Source of the DNA: Crithidia expoeki
Taxonomy: Eukaryota > Euglenozoa > Kinetoplastea > Trypanosomatida > Trypanosomatidae
Direction: 5' to 3'
DNA: 64,000 bases
Assembly: GCA_900240875.1 (NCBI GenBank)
Contig: OESE01000192.1
Location: 62,001-126,000, forward strand
A program made the position numbers and the translations under genes. Shown piece by piece: positions 1 through 10,951 of the stretch. Positions within the stretch are counted from its first letter, which is position 1; every line of letters starts with the position of its first letter. The notes beneath the pieces are model-generated. The model saw only the letters and a list, made by a program, of their open reading frames with translations. It had not been told where the DNA came from and did not search any database.

Positions 1-489
1 GCTGTCCTCGCGTCCTATAAAAGGCGACCGCGGTGGCAAGCTGCCAGACGGTGAACTGGGGAGGCCACTGCGGCCTCCGCTCTCGTTCCCCGGATGTGCC
101 AACGGGCTCTGCATGCCGCGGCGGAATCGGGGGTGCACATTTGGAGCCGAGCCGACTTGAATTGGCTGAGAGTATTCCTGCTGCTGCCCTGTAGTGGACC
201 GACGAAGCGGGGAGCTCGGCTGCGAATGGAAGTTGTACTGCGAGCCGTTGTTGTTCATCGTGCCCTTACCCATCCCACTAAGGCTATTGTTGTCAACGTT
301 GCCGGTGCTCTGGCTGAGGGAGCGGGGGCTGTAGAAGGTCGGGACGCTGCATGGATCGCCGCGGCCCTGATCACTCATCGGGCTGACCGGAGCATCCTCC
401 ACCGTGGTGCGGTAGACGTAGGGGGAGTGGGCATACATGACGGAGCCAACGCGGCTGCCCCCGTGCGATGACGGATTGGACGGATGCAT
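1..489 (-). CDS. Hypothetical Ser/Asn/Gln/Pro-rich protein, N-terminal part (cut by left edge)
   Basis: Reading the minus strand from the ATG at 489 gives an open frame of 163 codons that runs without a stop to base 1, so the C-terminus lies outside the window. The start MHPSNPSSHGGSRVGSVMY is followed by low-complexity sequence rich in Ser, Pro, Gly, Asn and Gln, with repeated SP and SPR motifs and few hydrophobic residues. No domain is recognised; it looks intrinsically disordered. The frame stays open upstream of 489, but the chosen ATG is the first one and lies just after a T-rich tract (A-run 544-554 on the plus strand) and AG dinucleotides that fit a trans-splice acceptor. It is the last gene of the right-to-left array in this window. 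The open frame and start are directly visible; the function is unknown. Confidence 0.75.
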   Translation of the reverse strand, partial: MHPSNPSSHGGSRVGSVMYAHSPYVYRTTVEDAPVSPMSDQGRGDPCSVPTFYSPRSLSQSTGNVDNNSLSGMGKGTMNNNGSQYNFHSQPSSPLRRSTTGQQQEYSQPIQVGSAPNVHPRFRRGMQSPLAHPGNESGGRSGLPSSPSGSLPPRSPFIGREDS

Positions 490-505
490 GCCTATCTTGG
501 AGGTC

Positions 506-555
506 CTTTGTTGTACGTGGGTATTTGAGTTCGTTTCACAGATAAAAAAAAAAAC
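506..555 (-). promoter_or_regulatory. Predicted trans-splice acceptor with polypyrimidine tract
   Basis: On the minus strand a run of 11 T (plus-strand A 544-554) is followed by the first AG at 507-506, about 17 nt before the ATG at 489. This fits a trypanosomatid spliced-leader acceptor. It is inferred from sequence only. Confidence 0.45.
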
Positions 556-2078
556 AGTAGGCCAAGGTAGAGAACAGCTGTGGAGACAACGCGGGAGAGC
601 CAGGAAAGCGCAGAACGTTGATGGTGGCAGCCACCTCAACAACGTAAGTGCTGTTAGTAGTCCGAGTTCTTCAGCCGTGAAACCTTACGTCGGATGTCTC
701 TGTGTAAAACCAAGCAGGAAGAAAACCGCGCGTTGCTGGTAGTGTGGGCAGATTACAAAAGACGTGGAAACCGACAACTAAGCAAGAAAATTAAGAAATG
801 AGAGCGAACGGTGGACGCGAAAGCAAACTGAGTGAACGGCAATGAAAGCTGCGCAAGACAACAACGAACGGAAGCGTCACACCGAGCGGCAAAGATGGGT
901 GATTCGTGCAAACCGCAGCCCTTCGAGCACCGTCTGAGAAGTGCGAAAGACAAGGGCGTGGTGTGCAGAACAACGCAGCAGTAAACCGTCAAAGCGCAGC
1001 TGTTGATGTCGGTGGCAAAAGGAGAACCGCAAGAGCCAACGAGGGGACTTCCAAAAGGGCCGAACAGTGCAAGAACGGCTGGCTTTCAGCAAAGAAGGCA
1101 AAAGAGCAGTTATTCAGCTGCAAGACAGTGACACACAGTTGTCGTGACAGAAACTGTGAAAAGGAGGATAGCTTGGAAGGGAAAACAAAGAGCGCGTGAG
1201 CAGTGCACAGGTGCATCACAAACGCCGCGACAAAAGATGAGGAGAGTAGGAGCTGAGAGATAAGCAAAGGAAAAGATAGCTGTAGCGTTGCGATGACACG
1301 TAGGCTAGAGGCAGAAAAAAAAAAAAGAGAGAGAGAAGGCACGGCGGTGTGCCACTCAACAGGCAGGCGTGAAGTCACCAGGGTGCGGCCCTGGTTGTTA
1401 CGCAAAGCCTTTTCCGCTTTTCTTCTTCTCACTTTTTTTCTACTGTCGGGCAAGCGGCCGGCGCAGATTTGGATGCTGCAATTGCGCAGATGCTGTTGAG
1501 AACAAAAGGAAAATGCTCCCCCAGGGGACCTCAACAAAAGCCGAGGCGAAACGAAGAAAACTCGAGCGTCCTGTGACCAGACGGCCTGCGCAGAGGAGAC
1601 AGAGCTGAAGATGAGGTGAGAAGTAAACAGAAAAATGGTCGAAACGAGAAGGAAGGATGCGCACAGCAATACGCCCACCAACACAAGCGCGAACAGAGAA
1701 ACAAACAAAACAAAGGTAAGGAAAGAAACAACCTCGATAAAGAGAAAAAAAAAACGTCGGCAAGGCAAAAGACCAGCGCGTCGCCGCCCCGTAATCCTGG
1801 CAATGCAACCAGCGTATATTTGCGTTGCCCGAGTGCGTGTGCGTGCTTGTAGAATTGAGAAGGAAGAGAGGGCCACTGTAAAGATGCTGAAAGCAGGGAA
1901 CCAATCAAGTAACGAAAGGGCTTCGCCATTAACCGAAGTAAAATGTCAAAACGAGGATGTGCAATCAGCAACAGGGCTGCACCAAAGGCGAACGCAAGCA
2001 AGAGAGTATGCAAATATAGAGTTATGTGTAAATGCTGTTGAAAGGAGGGAAGAAGAGGAAAGATAGCAAAACGCCCAG

Positions 2079-2549
2079 CTAGAAGAGTACAATACGGGTA
2101 ACTCCAAAACTGAAATGAACCGCTCTCCCTACGTTAGGTCTCTTCCTCTTGATAGAAAACGAGAGGGTAATGTCGCAATGCCCTTCCACACAGCGCGTAA
2201 AAGCCTGATAAGAAGTGTCTAGGGGATAAAAATAATCAGCAAGTGCGTACGTACGCCTATAGAGGGGGATCGTTTCACAGTCGGTCGAAGTTCGTCGTGG
2301 ATGCACGGGGACAACAAAGATTGAGAGAGAGAAAGAGATAAAACAGCAAACAAAGAAGAGAATAATGACGCAGCCGAGCCGGCAAACGGTGAAAAGATCG
2401 GTTTTGTGAAGCGACAAGTGGTCCGATTTTACGCGAATGGTTCTTTTGCCGTGGTGCCGTCGCGCACCCAGAACGTTCCGAGAGACACGCTGATAGAACG
2501 AGTCACTGCTTCCGCCGTTTTCAACCGTGAGAACGGAAGGTGCACGCAT
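2079..2549 (-). CDS. Doubtful small open frame, 156 codons, one hydrophobic segment
   Basis: An ATG-started minus-strand frame of 156 codons begins about 150 bases downstream of the stop of the preceding gene. It has a hydrophobic segment near residues 60-80 (LGCVIILFFVCCFISFSLSI) that could be one membrane helix, surrounded by basic, Cys-containing sequence. No family is recognised, and the composition is close to that of pyrimidine-rich spacer read by chance. It would sit where the 3' untranslated region of the upstream gene is expected. I regard it as more likely spurious than real. Confidence 0.15.
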   Translation of the reverse strand: MRAPSVLTVENGGSSDSFYQRVSRNVLGARRHHGKRTIRVKSDHLSLHKTDLFTVCRLGCVIILFFVCCFISFSLSIFVVPVHPRRTSTDCETIPLYRRTYALADYFYPLDTSYQAFTRCVEGHCDITLSFSIKRKRPNVGRAVHFSFGVTRIVLF

Positions 2550-2697
2550 AGGTAGGACTTATAGAAAACACCTTGAAGGAACGCATGTTGTTTGCGATTG
2601 AATTGAGTTTTTTTCTTTTTTTTTCTCTAACGCAGCAGCTAGAAGGCACGCAACCTTCAAAGTCTATCTTTAAAAAGAAAGGGAATTTACGCAGACG

Positions 2698-4347
2698 TCA
2701 CGCCGCTCCGCTGTAGAGCGGTGCCGTCAACCATTTGGGCAGCAGGACCTCTGACAACACGAATTTCAGCTCTCCTTCAGCGGGAAGATCGTTGCTCGAA
2801 GAGTCCACACAACAAGCCACGTCGTTCAGAAACTGTTTGAAGCCGTTTAGGTGCATCTCATACGAGTTGAACCACATAACCGCGGTGTCACTCCCAGCTT
2901 TCACTCGAGCAGCGTAGGAAATGAAGAGAGACCAACGCGTGTCGATGTCTGCTGAAGCGGGGTAGATGTCGCAAAACTCCGCAAAGTAGTCGAAAACGGG
3001 AAAGCTGATAACTGGGTTGGCGTGGTCAGCAGTTTTACCGCAGGTGAACGCGTGGTCTTCTATTATCTTTGACTGCGCCACACCATTAGCCCCATTTGAG
3101 TTCACCTCACTGCCGAGCTCTGCGACACTCACAAATAGGCAAAACAGCACCTTTTCTACTGGCGGCTCTTTGCAACGCACGCGAGAGGAGTCCACCGCAG
3201 ACTTCGTGTACTGCATCAGCCACTCGAGTGCCTCGGAAACGGTCACACAGGAGAAAGAAGCGTCGCCGCCGGTAGCATTTTCGCTTGTCAGCACGCTTGG
3301 CCGCAGATTTTTATTTGCCAGCTTCGCCAAGAGGCGACGTCCGGCCCGCATTCGGCACAGCTTGCTGACAGAAGCTCTTGCAACTGTCACTTTTTCACTC
3401 ACAGTTGCAATGCGTTTGTCCAGCCGATTTGTGAACTCTACAACAGCATGCTGCATCGGTACTTTACACCAAGTAGGGGACTGTAGTGTAGTCGTCGCCG
3501 CCTGTAATGCATGCTGGATTAGAAACACTTCGGCCTGCGACCGCCGGATCTGTACGCCAATTACACTGTCGAGGTACGCCAGTTGCACTTCACTCCCCGC
3601 GGAGGTCGTGCAGCAGCTGCTGCTTTTGTTTGTTTTCTCTGTTTGGTTCACAGCTTTCGTTTCACCCTTTGGCGAAGCACAAGTCACTGGCACTGTCCGT
3701 GAACCCAGCATGGCGTTTCGGTTCGTGTCAAGCACGAGCTGTTGTGCCGCCTGCTGCTGGCGGAGGATGCGTTCATACTTCCAAAGCTGCTGCGTGCGAT
3801 ATGACGCTGTCACTACAGCGCGCCACGCTGCGCGTTCTGCGGCGGATACCGCATGGCGGTCGTCGCGTTCTCTTTCCACTACATCCGCCATCGCCCTCTC
3901 GATACTCAAAAGAACGTGAAACACCCTCTTTAAGTTCTCCAGCGCAGACGGCTGGAGGGAACCTGCATGCGTCACGATGCACACTAGATCACGCGTGGTC
4001 ACCCGCTTGCCAACGAACCTCTCGCGAGCAGCGACCAGGTCAGAGGTAGACAGCTCATTTGCCTCCAGTAACGACGTCAGAACGAAGTTGTCCACCTCGT
4101 GACTGTTGTTGAAAGCCGCACAGCAGCCCACGGCGTGGCGGAGAAGTACTCGCAAGGTAGACCATTCCACTGCTGCTGTACGATGGTGCTGCACCGCTTC
4201 TCGTGAAGAGAAAGGCGGACAAGTGGCGGCAGTTGCGTCACTGTTGTGTGTTGTAGTTGTTCTGTAGAGCCAGATGTCCTCGCGTGCAAGGTCGAAGAGA
4301 AAGGCCTCCTCGCAGCAGTCGAGCACGTCCGGGGAGGGGGCGTGCAT
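2698..4347 (-). CDS. Hypothetical protein, 549 residues, unknown family
   Basis: The first ATG of this frame is at 4347 (MHAPSPDVLDCCEEAF); upstream codons are open but without ATG. The 549-residue product is mostly helical in character and Ala/Val/Ser/Arg-rich. A basic region near residues 140-210 contains ERERDDRHAVSAAERAAWR and then KYERILRQQQAAQQ, which could form a short coiled coil. A low-complexity Ser/Thr/Lys stretch follows. The C-terminal third has alternating hydrophobic segments (FPVFDYFAEFCDIYP, WFNSYEMHLNGFKQFLND), suggesting a folded domain. No catalytic motif, signal peptide or membrane helix is evident. The gene lies between the METTL25-like gene and the left-edge gene in the same orientation. 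That it is a real gene is well supported; the function is unknown. Confidence 0.8.
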   Translation of the reverse strand: MHAPSPDVLDCCEEAFLFDLAREDIWLYRTTTTHNSDATAATCPPFSSREAVQHHRTAAVEWSTLRVLLRHAVGCCAAFNNSHEVDNFVLTSLLEANELSTSDLVAARERFVGKRVTTRDLVCIVTHAGSLQPSALENLKRVFHVLLSIERAMADVVERERDDRHAVSAAERAAWRAVVTASYRTQQLWKYERILRQQQAAQQLVLDTNRNAMLGSRTVPVTCASPKGETKAVNQTEKTNKSSSCCTTSAGSEVQLAYLDSVIGVQIRRSQAEVFLIQHALQAATTTLQSPTWCKVPMQHAVVEFTNRLDKRIATVSEKVTVARASVSKLCRMRAGRRLLAKLANKNLRPSVLTSENATGGDASFSCVTVSEALEWLMQYTKSAVDSSRVRCKEPPVEKVLFCLFVSVAELGSEVNSNGANGVAQSKIIEDHAFTCGKTADHANPVISFPVFDYFAEFCDIYPASADIDTRWSLFISYAARVKAGSDTAVMWFNSYEMHLNGFKQFLNDVACCVDSSSNDLPAEGELKFVLSEVLLPKWLTAPLYSGAA

Positions 4348-4921
4348 TGCTACCTCTTTGCAGGACGGAAATCGAGTAACTGCAGAAATTATGGGTTCAA
4401 ATAAATCCAACAGAAACGACGCTCAGATATCTAGTGAGTGAGGCACTCAGTTATCCCCCCAACAAACAAGAGGAGAGCATGTGCGAGGCAGAGTTGTGAA
4501 CGATGAAACCACCGAGATTCCCTAGTGCAACAAGCAGGCGAGAAATGAAAGAAAAATGTCAGCACAGGAAAAAAAAAAAAACGAGAGCAGACTTGGACGA
4601 TACAGGGGACGCAGTTTACCACTCTCTAGCGACAAATCAAGTCCACCGAATCAGGCTACGGCACCGTCGCTCAAATCCAAAGCAAACAAAACTAAATCAC
4701 TGCGGCTGCCTGCTTGCAATTCCAAAAAAAAAAATGGGGCGGACTGCGTTTTTTTTCTATTTTTGGTTGATCTTTCCTTTTATGCCGTCAGTGTTTTCAT
4801 TCGCAGCGCTTGGCACGGGGCGCAGATTTACTCGACTTAGTCACACGGAACAAAAGGAAAGCAAGTCGTGAGCATCAGATTAGCGTGGTGTTTGACTGCC
4901 GCAAATACTACATGTTTGAAC
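4348..4921. other. Intergenic spacer
   Basis: The 574-base spacer between two minus-strand genes holds long plus-strand A-runs at 4569-4581 and 4724-4734. These are T-runs on the coding strand and are likely polypyrimidine tracts for trans-splicing of the downstream gene. No gene is seen. Confidence 0.6.
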
Positions 4922-7900
4922 TCACGCCGAGCCGCCACGCCGGGCGAGGACACCATACATGCGAGGCGACAACGCTCCATCAAAGAGCGGCACCAGGGAA
5001 ACTGCACTGTCCTCTCTTTTCTTGTGGTTCCTATCAACACCATCACCACATGCACTCAGTTCCTCATGTAGGTACAGCGTGCGGTCTAGCAGCAGAAGAG
5101 ACTCTACCAAGTGGCACATCCACATGCGCAACACCGTCAGTCCAAGAAACGAGGCAAAGTGCTCCCTCTCAAACAAAGTCGCCATCTCTTTCGGTAAGCC
5201 GCGGAGGGTGAGCGCCGTTCGCACAAAAGACTCCTGCGCATCACGACAAGTGGCGCAGCGGTGGCCGGTGTTCCACAGCGTGTACGGAGTGTCCTTCGCC
5301 GTCCCCTGTAAAGATAATACGCAGCGATGGCCTCCACGAACTCCACAAACGTAAGCGTCTCTTTCCGTCGCGACATGCTGCGCAGAAACGCTGGCTCGAG
5401 GTGGGGTGGTGCGGCAGGGAACTCACACTCTTTGTGCGTGCAAAGGTCACTCTTCTCTTGTAGCACGTGCTGCTGCTGGTCCTGGCTCCATTCCCGCGCG
5501 AGCCGAGCCCAGAGTAGTTTAAACAGACTGCGGTAGAAAAGCAATTTGGCGGAGCTGCGGTGTCCCTCGGGCGACGCCGTCGACCACGCATCGAGCGGCT
5601 GCGTCGCCAGTAGCAACGACACTGAGTCGGTCGTCATACCGCGGCGCCGTATCGCACGACTCAACGGAAACCCTTTCGGCGTCAACGCGTGCCAGCAGCA
5701 GCTCACGAGCAGCAGCCCTCGAGCAGCGCTGTTGCAGAAGATACGACAGACATTGGAGCCGAGATCGCCGCACGGGTGCAGACCGGTTAGTACCGTGTTG
5801 CGAATAGACGGGACGCAGACAACAGGAGTCGATGGCAGAGCAGGCGGGAGCACAGAGAGAACCAAAGCCAGATGCTTGCGTCCCCAGATGGCAGCGTCGG
5901 GTAGCCGCAGGTCTCCAATGAAAGAGGAGCACATCGCTGCAGCGGAAACACAAGCTGAGTTAGAAGCAGAGGAAACACTATTCGACATATTCAGTCGAAG
6001 AGAAGGTGACGATGAGACGCTGTTGGCGGAAGGTGGGAGGCGGTAGAGGTGCAAAACACGTTTCTTGCTCTCTACGTCGAGAAACACCTGATGGCATTCA
6101 ACGCCGCCGTCGTAGCCCACAATTGTCGCAATCTGCTGTTCGTACCTCCACGTCGGTGTCGCAGGTTGCTCCAACAAGGACCTGTCTTGCTTATTGGAGA
6201 CATCTTCTCTGTTGACTTCTTCGTTATCCTTAAGTGCTTCTGTCGTCTTTGATTGTGGGTTATAAAGTGGTGTCTCGGAAGACTTGCTTGGAACGGGGCA
6301 GACAGCACGCGCCATCAAGAGCACTGCACGATACCCGCGCGCCACATTTGTTGGCTGCACGGTAACGAAGCTTCCCTCACGCTGGGTGGTGCTCTGCTTA
6401 TTCTCCGACTCCTCATCGCCACTACCAATCGTGGCCTCCGAAGAATATGAGGAGGAGACGCGTTGAAGAGTGAGGCAGCCCAATTCTGCTGCGTGTTTCC
6501 CTGTCGCATCACCGCTGTCGGCTTCCTCAGAGGTGTCAGCGTCGCGTGGTCGTTTCAGCAGCACTGCATTTTTGCTGTTGTCGTGATGGCGTGCATCCAC
6601 ATCCGTCACACTAAAGAACGTCTCCGTCAGCTTTGCGGTATACGCATGTTGGGAGAGCGAAAGGTTCCATTGGCAGAGCTGTTCCGCTGAAGGAACAAGT
6701 GAAGAGGTACTTGCGGAATTTTTCGCTTCATTCAAGTGCGCGTACACATGTTTTATGATGACGGTGGTGTTCTCCAAGCGCACCACCTTGCCACAGAGAC
6801 GACACGAGAGTTTAACGCTCTCCTCACCTCGTGTGCGAGACAGCGGCGTCAGTGCGTCTGCGTAAGTGTCGTTGCTGCCATGTGTACTCGCGTTGTGATA
6901 CTCCGACACCCCTGCTGCAGAATTAGCAGCAGCTGCATTTGCCGTACCACAATCGCACCGCGCATCGTCGCAAGTCAGCACGTGGCCCTTTAGAAGTGTT
7001 GTCCAGTTCACGCACTCCTCGACGCGGCACGCGATGCTTGCGACATGCCCACGTGGCTCGTACAACAAATTTACCCGTGGCCGCCCGTTGCGCGAGGATA
7101 AACTCGCTTCCAGAAGCGACTCAATTCGCTCGACGGCGCGCTCCTTGTGCGCTGGGTTGCAGTCGAGGCCGACCACCTGCGCGTTGTCGCACAGCGCCAC
7201 GGCACGCGACACGTAGCCTTTACCCTCGCCGATGTTGATGACTGTGTCTACACGTTCCGTTGACGGAAGTGGCGTGCCTACCTTCGACCCTACCTCTCCA
7301 TTTAAAATCAGCCTGTCATTGCCAGCATTCTTACGACGTCCCTTTACTTCGCCTCCTATCCCAGTATTACAGCTTTCCAGAAGGTCGTGCATCGTATCGC
7401 GCATTATGCGCACTTCGTGCTGTTTCTTGGGGTTCATGCCGTGCGACACAACGAGATCAAGAATGTGCTGTTTGTGCTCGCGTGCGGCTACTGCAGCAGT
7501 CGACGTGCGATCGAGCGCTGCGCAGGCCACGGGGGAAAGGAGGGTGAACGTAGCCGCATCGTTCTTTGGCCTTCGCGCACGACCCAGCATGAGCTGGCGT
7601 GTCCGTGTGTAAAATGCACTGAGTGCCTGCAGGGGTGTCGGCGGTTCATCCGGATGGGCATGAGTGTTTTCCTGCGGAGTATTCAACAGGGTAGCAGATG
7701 TGAAAGGCCATGTCGGGTTACACGGCGGCGGACCATCACGCACTAATGTTCGCAACTTCATCATCGCGTCGTCACCACGCAGCAGGGAGCCAAAGCAGCT
7801 CAGCAGCCGTCGCGTCTCTGCCAGCTCTTTCGCCTCAACCGGAGAGCCGTCAAAATGCACTGCGGAGGCCTCCCATGTCTCGCCGCGCATAAACTGAAAG

Positions 7901-8103
7901 TAGTTGTCCGGGTGTGACTGAATGAGCCGTGCGTCACGGAGAAACCCGCAGAGATCGTCGAGGTACCTTTCTAGTGTGGGATGAAGCAGCGTATCTCCCT
8001 TTGTCTCATCCGTTGTGGTGCAGTGGAAGAAAGCAAAACCCTCGCGCGAGTCGTGCGTGTAAGCCGCGGAGAGCGGCAGCGCAAGAGAATGATGTGTCTG
8101 CAT
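4922..8103 (-). CDS. METTL25/RRNAD1-like SAM methyltransferase, C-terminus displaced by a frameshift
   Basis: The main frame runs from the ATG at 8103 to a stop at 5137 (988 codons). It carries a SAM-binding segment at about residues 286-320 (VINIGEGKGYVSRAVALCD, then VVGLDCN) and, near residue 770, TGLHPCGDLGSNV followed by LLLVSCCWHALTPKGFPLS. These pairs mark the METTL25/RRNAD1 family of putative methyltransferases. The family's conserved C-terminus is in a different frame at 4922-5300 (LVESLLLLDRTLYLHEEL and LVPLFDGALSPRMYGVL). The frames join by one extra G in the G4 run at 5303-5306. So the gene really ends at 4922, encodes about 1,060 residues, and is either mis-sequenced or frameshifted. 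It is much longer than human relatives because of low-complexity inserts and a C2H2-like element near residues 430-460 (CRLCGKVVRLENT, then HVYAH). The substrate is unknown. Confidence 0.85.
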
Positions 8104-8777
8104 GGTTTAAAAGGAAGACTAACTCTGATTCAAAACGAAATAAACTCACGACACAGTGAAGTTGGAGGGAAAGAACGAGAAGACTAAGTGGGTGGACACC
8201 TCTGTTGTATTACACCCCACTCTTGGCGAGTTATTATTATTTATTTGTTTGCTTTGATGATTGGGGAGAAGAAATCAGCAGCATCAAGCGGTTTTGCGAT
8301 GTCGGCAGTCGAGCAGCGAAAACACCTGTGTGGAGGCAAAGAGGTGTCCACTGGTATAACCCATCAATAGAGCTTCTTTCCAGCGTCTAGCAGCTTTTAA
8401 GGTTAGCGGAGAAGAGGCTCGTCCTCAGATCACCTTCCGCTTGAGGGAAAGCAGTGTTTTACTCTAGTTAGACAACAAGAGGTAACTGTACCTGTTAAGC
8501 CGCAACAATCAAACAAGTACACTGGCTTGCTCTACTCTCATATTAATGTGTGAATTGGTGTGTGAAATAGCCTATAAGGCAATATCAGCTTCAGTTTACT
8601 GTTTTCGTTCGCAATTGAAAGCACAGAGCTGCGACACGTCACTTTGTGAGTACAAGACAAACAGCGTTTGGTCAAGGCAGCAAATACAGCAACAACAATG
8701 ACGAAAGCACCACTCGCCATAAAAAAAAAAATTTCAACGTTTCCTTCGACTGCAAACTCAGCTAGCCCCAAAACCAA
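8104..8777. other. Intergenic spacer
   Basis: The 674-base spacer contains the predicted acceptor described above and an A-run at 8721-8731 just downstream of the neighbouring stop. No open frame with coding character is present on either strand. Confidence 0.6.
8145..8182 (-). promoter_or_regulatory. Predicted trans-splice acceptor of the METTL25-like gene
   Basis: On the minus strand a C/T-rich tract (plus 8157-8182) precedes the AG at 8146-8145. This would leave a 5' untranslated region of about 41 bases before the ATG at 8103. It is inferred from sequence only. Confidence 0.4.
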
Positions 8778-9800
8778 TTAACGCTTGCGGAAGTCCTCCA
8801 CAGAAAACTCCTTCGGCCGTGGAATCTTCTTCATCTTGTACTCCTTTGACCCCACGTACGATGCCTCCGCCTTGCCGTCGTACCAGTTGTTCTGCGCCTT
8901 GTCCATCAACGCCGCCATCTCGTCTTTCTCAAACGTGACCTTCTGTGTTTGATTTGTCGCCGGCCCCTTGCCGCGGTGCTCGCCTACCATCGCACCGGGT
9001 GTGCGCATGGCCTCCGTTACATTGCGGTACTCCGTCGTCAAGAAAGCCACCAACCACGCTAGACCCAGCAAAAACAACACTTGAATGTTGATGTAGGCCA
9101 AAGACAGTCGGGGGTACTTCTGGTTGTATTTCCACCACGAGACATGCTTGCGCACCTGCACAACATTGTAACCAAAGCGTGGCGCTAGCTTGTCGTCAGT
9201 TGGCGCCGGAGTACGGTACGCAATCTCGCCCGTCGGCCACTGCACACGAGAGACAATGTACTCTCCTCTTTCGTCTACGATGGGTAGAGTATCGGGGTCC
9301 TGGTAAGTCGGCTGCACCCACCGCACGGGCTCCGGCTCAGGCGTGGTGATCGCGTTGCTCTTATCATTGGTATTAGTCGCGCCACTGGGGTTCGCCGTGT
9401 TGACATTATCCGACGTGGATGAAGGAGAAGCTTGTGCGGTGGAGCCTGGCGAGAACGAAGACAAGGGAGACGACGCCGCTGACTGTTGTGTTTTTGGTGT
9501 TTCGTTAGAAGCTCCGCTACCGGAAACAGTAGTGGGGGTGGAGGAAGACGATGCATCAGCTGTTGGCTGCCCTACTTCGCTTGTTTGAGTAGGGTTGGGG
9601 GGGTCTTGCGACCTTTTCCTACCCGCTTCATTTGTCGTGTCTGTTGGTGGCTTCTGCGGTCCAGCGCTAGATTGAAAGTGGGCAAGGCCAGCAACGTAGG
9701 AGGACGCACACAGACAACCTGTGTGTGTTCCAGAGATCGCGCCAGCTAGTTGTATCCGTCTGATGCACGCACCAGTGCCACAAAGTGGCAGCGCGCGCAT
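8778..9800 (-). CDS. Putative mitochondrial single-pass membrane protein, 340 residues
   Basis: The ATG at 9800 opens a 340-residue protein. Residues 1-45 (MRALPLCGTGACIRRIQLAG onward) are Arg-bearing, lack acidic residues and resemble a mitochondrial presequence. Residues 48-155 are a disordered Ser/Thr/Pro/Asn-rich linker. Residues 160-235 form a compact aromatic region (PVRWVQPTYQDPDTLP, VSRVQWPTGEIAYRTPAP). One transmembrane helix follows at about 238-258 (IQVLFLLGLAWLVAFL), then a charged Lys-rich tail. The layout fits an inner-membrane accessory subunit or assembly protein. It lies near two other mitochondrial genes (13911-14123 and 15151-16095), but in trypanosomatids proximity says little about function. 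No named family is recognised. Confidence 0.8.
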   Translation of the reverse strand: MRALPLCGTGACIRRIQLAGAISGTHTGCLCASSYVAGLAHFQSSAGPQKPPTDTTNEAGRKRSQDPPNPTQTSEVGQPTADASSSSTPTTVSGSGASNETPKTQQSAASSPLSSFSPGSTAQASPSSTSDNVNTANPSGATNTNDKSNAITTPEPEPVRWVQPTYQDPDTLPIVDERGEYIVSRVQWPTGEIAYRTPAPTDDKLAPRFGYNVVQVRKHVSWWKYNQKYPRLSLAYINIQVLFLLGLAWLVAFLTTEYRNVTEAMRTPGAMVGEHRGKGPATNQTQKVTFEKDEMAALMDKAQNNWYDGKAEASYVGSKEYKMKKIPRPKEFSVEDFRKR

Positions 9801-10951
9801 TTTCTCTTTTACGTCTGTGGTTTGAGAAGGGCGGGCGGCAGTGAACCTTTATCGTCAACAGCACAGTGATTGGGCAACTCCCAGGCGGAAAGGAAAGGAG
9901 CCAGAAGTGCAGTAACCGAATGTGTGCGGTGTTGATCGCCGTCCTTTTGCAGGTTAACCTTGCGGCTACACAATAGATGGGGAAAGGGATGGAGTAAAGT
10001 GCAATCAAAAGCATATCACATCATCAAATCACTCTCAAGCATATCGTTTCAACCCCATGTTGAACTGCGCAAGCGTTGCTTCCAACATGGCATTCAAAGG
10101 CACTCACATGGCAAGCGGCGCTTATCAATTGCGTCACAGTGAGGCGTGATGAGCAGACAACCGCGGCATCAAATACGATTTGCTCCGTACGACACAGACA
10201 CAAAGAACACAAACAGCAGCAGACGCGCTAAAGCACTAAAGCCAATCCGTGTGTGTGCCTTAAACGCCTCCGTGACCGGTTACTCGACGGCTCCTCACCT
10301 TTGCCATGTCCGCTGTCAGTCCTCGAAACCTCCGCGTATCGGTGCTCTTTCACGCAACGTAGTTTAACATGGTTGGATTAGGTAAATCTGAATAATGCTT
10401 CACAACAAAAGTTTAAATGCGAGAAGACGTAAAACAAAGAGAAACAACCACCGCCAAACCAACAATCAACACGCATCTTCATACGCAGTCGCATCCGCCC
10501 AGCCGTTGGTCAACGAACCGCTGTTCTTCTGACACAAGTGAAAAAAGGGAAAATAGGAATTGTTGAACAACACAGGGCGAACAGCAAAAGAAGATCAGCC
10601 GAAAAACACGGAGTAACACGGACGTCAACAGAAAAGAAAAAGAAATGAAATGACGCCCCCCCCCACCCACCCCACCGTTCTTAGTTACGAGCACAAGCTC
10701 AATTACTGGCTTTATTACACAGAGACAGAGGCAAACAAAATGCACATACACGAAACGGACAAGAGGAAAGGTTCAACGGGCACACAAAGCAAATTGCAGA
10801 GGACAAACAAAGAACAGCCAATGTGCTTTTCAATACCGACCCTTTTTGACGCTTTTGGGTTACGTCGTTGCAGCTTCTCTCCTTTTTTCCGTCTCATCCA
10901 CCAACACAAACCACTCCCCACAGCATCGCACAAAGGTGAAAGCGCATGACT
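9801..10951. other. Intergenic spacer
   Basis: About 1.15 kb without a convincing gene. A C-run at 10656-10664 within a CCCACC-rich patch and numerous A-rich tracts are the only notable structures. Short frames on both strands lack coding character. Confidence 0.55.

Larger units (their letters stand above)
490..2697. other. Long intergenic region without a convincing gene
   Basis: This 2.2 kb stretch separates the left-edge gene from the 549-residue protein. The minus strand is pyrimidine-rich with many short T/C runs, typical of trypanosomatid untranslated regions. The longest minus-strand frame (989-1876) starts with GTG and encodes Phe/Leu/Ser-rich sequence of the kind that pyrimidine-rich DNA gives by chance. 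A shorter ATG-started frame (2079-2549) is listed separately. No RNA gene or known repeat was recognised. Confidence 0.6.

Noticed and set aside
989-1876. A 295-codon minus-strand open frame
   Set aside because: It starts with GTG and encodes Phe/Leu/Ser-rich sequence expected from the pyrimidine-rich sense strand of a spacer; no ATG early in the frame and no domain character.
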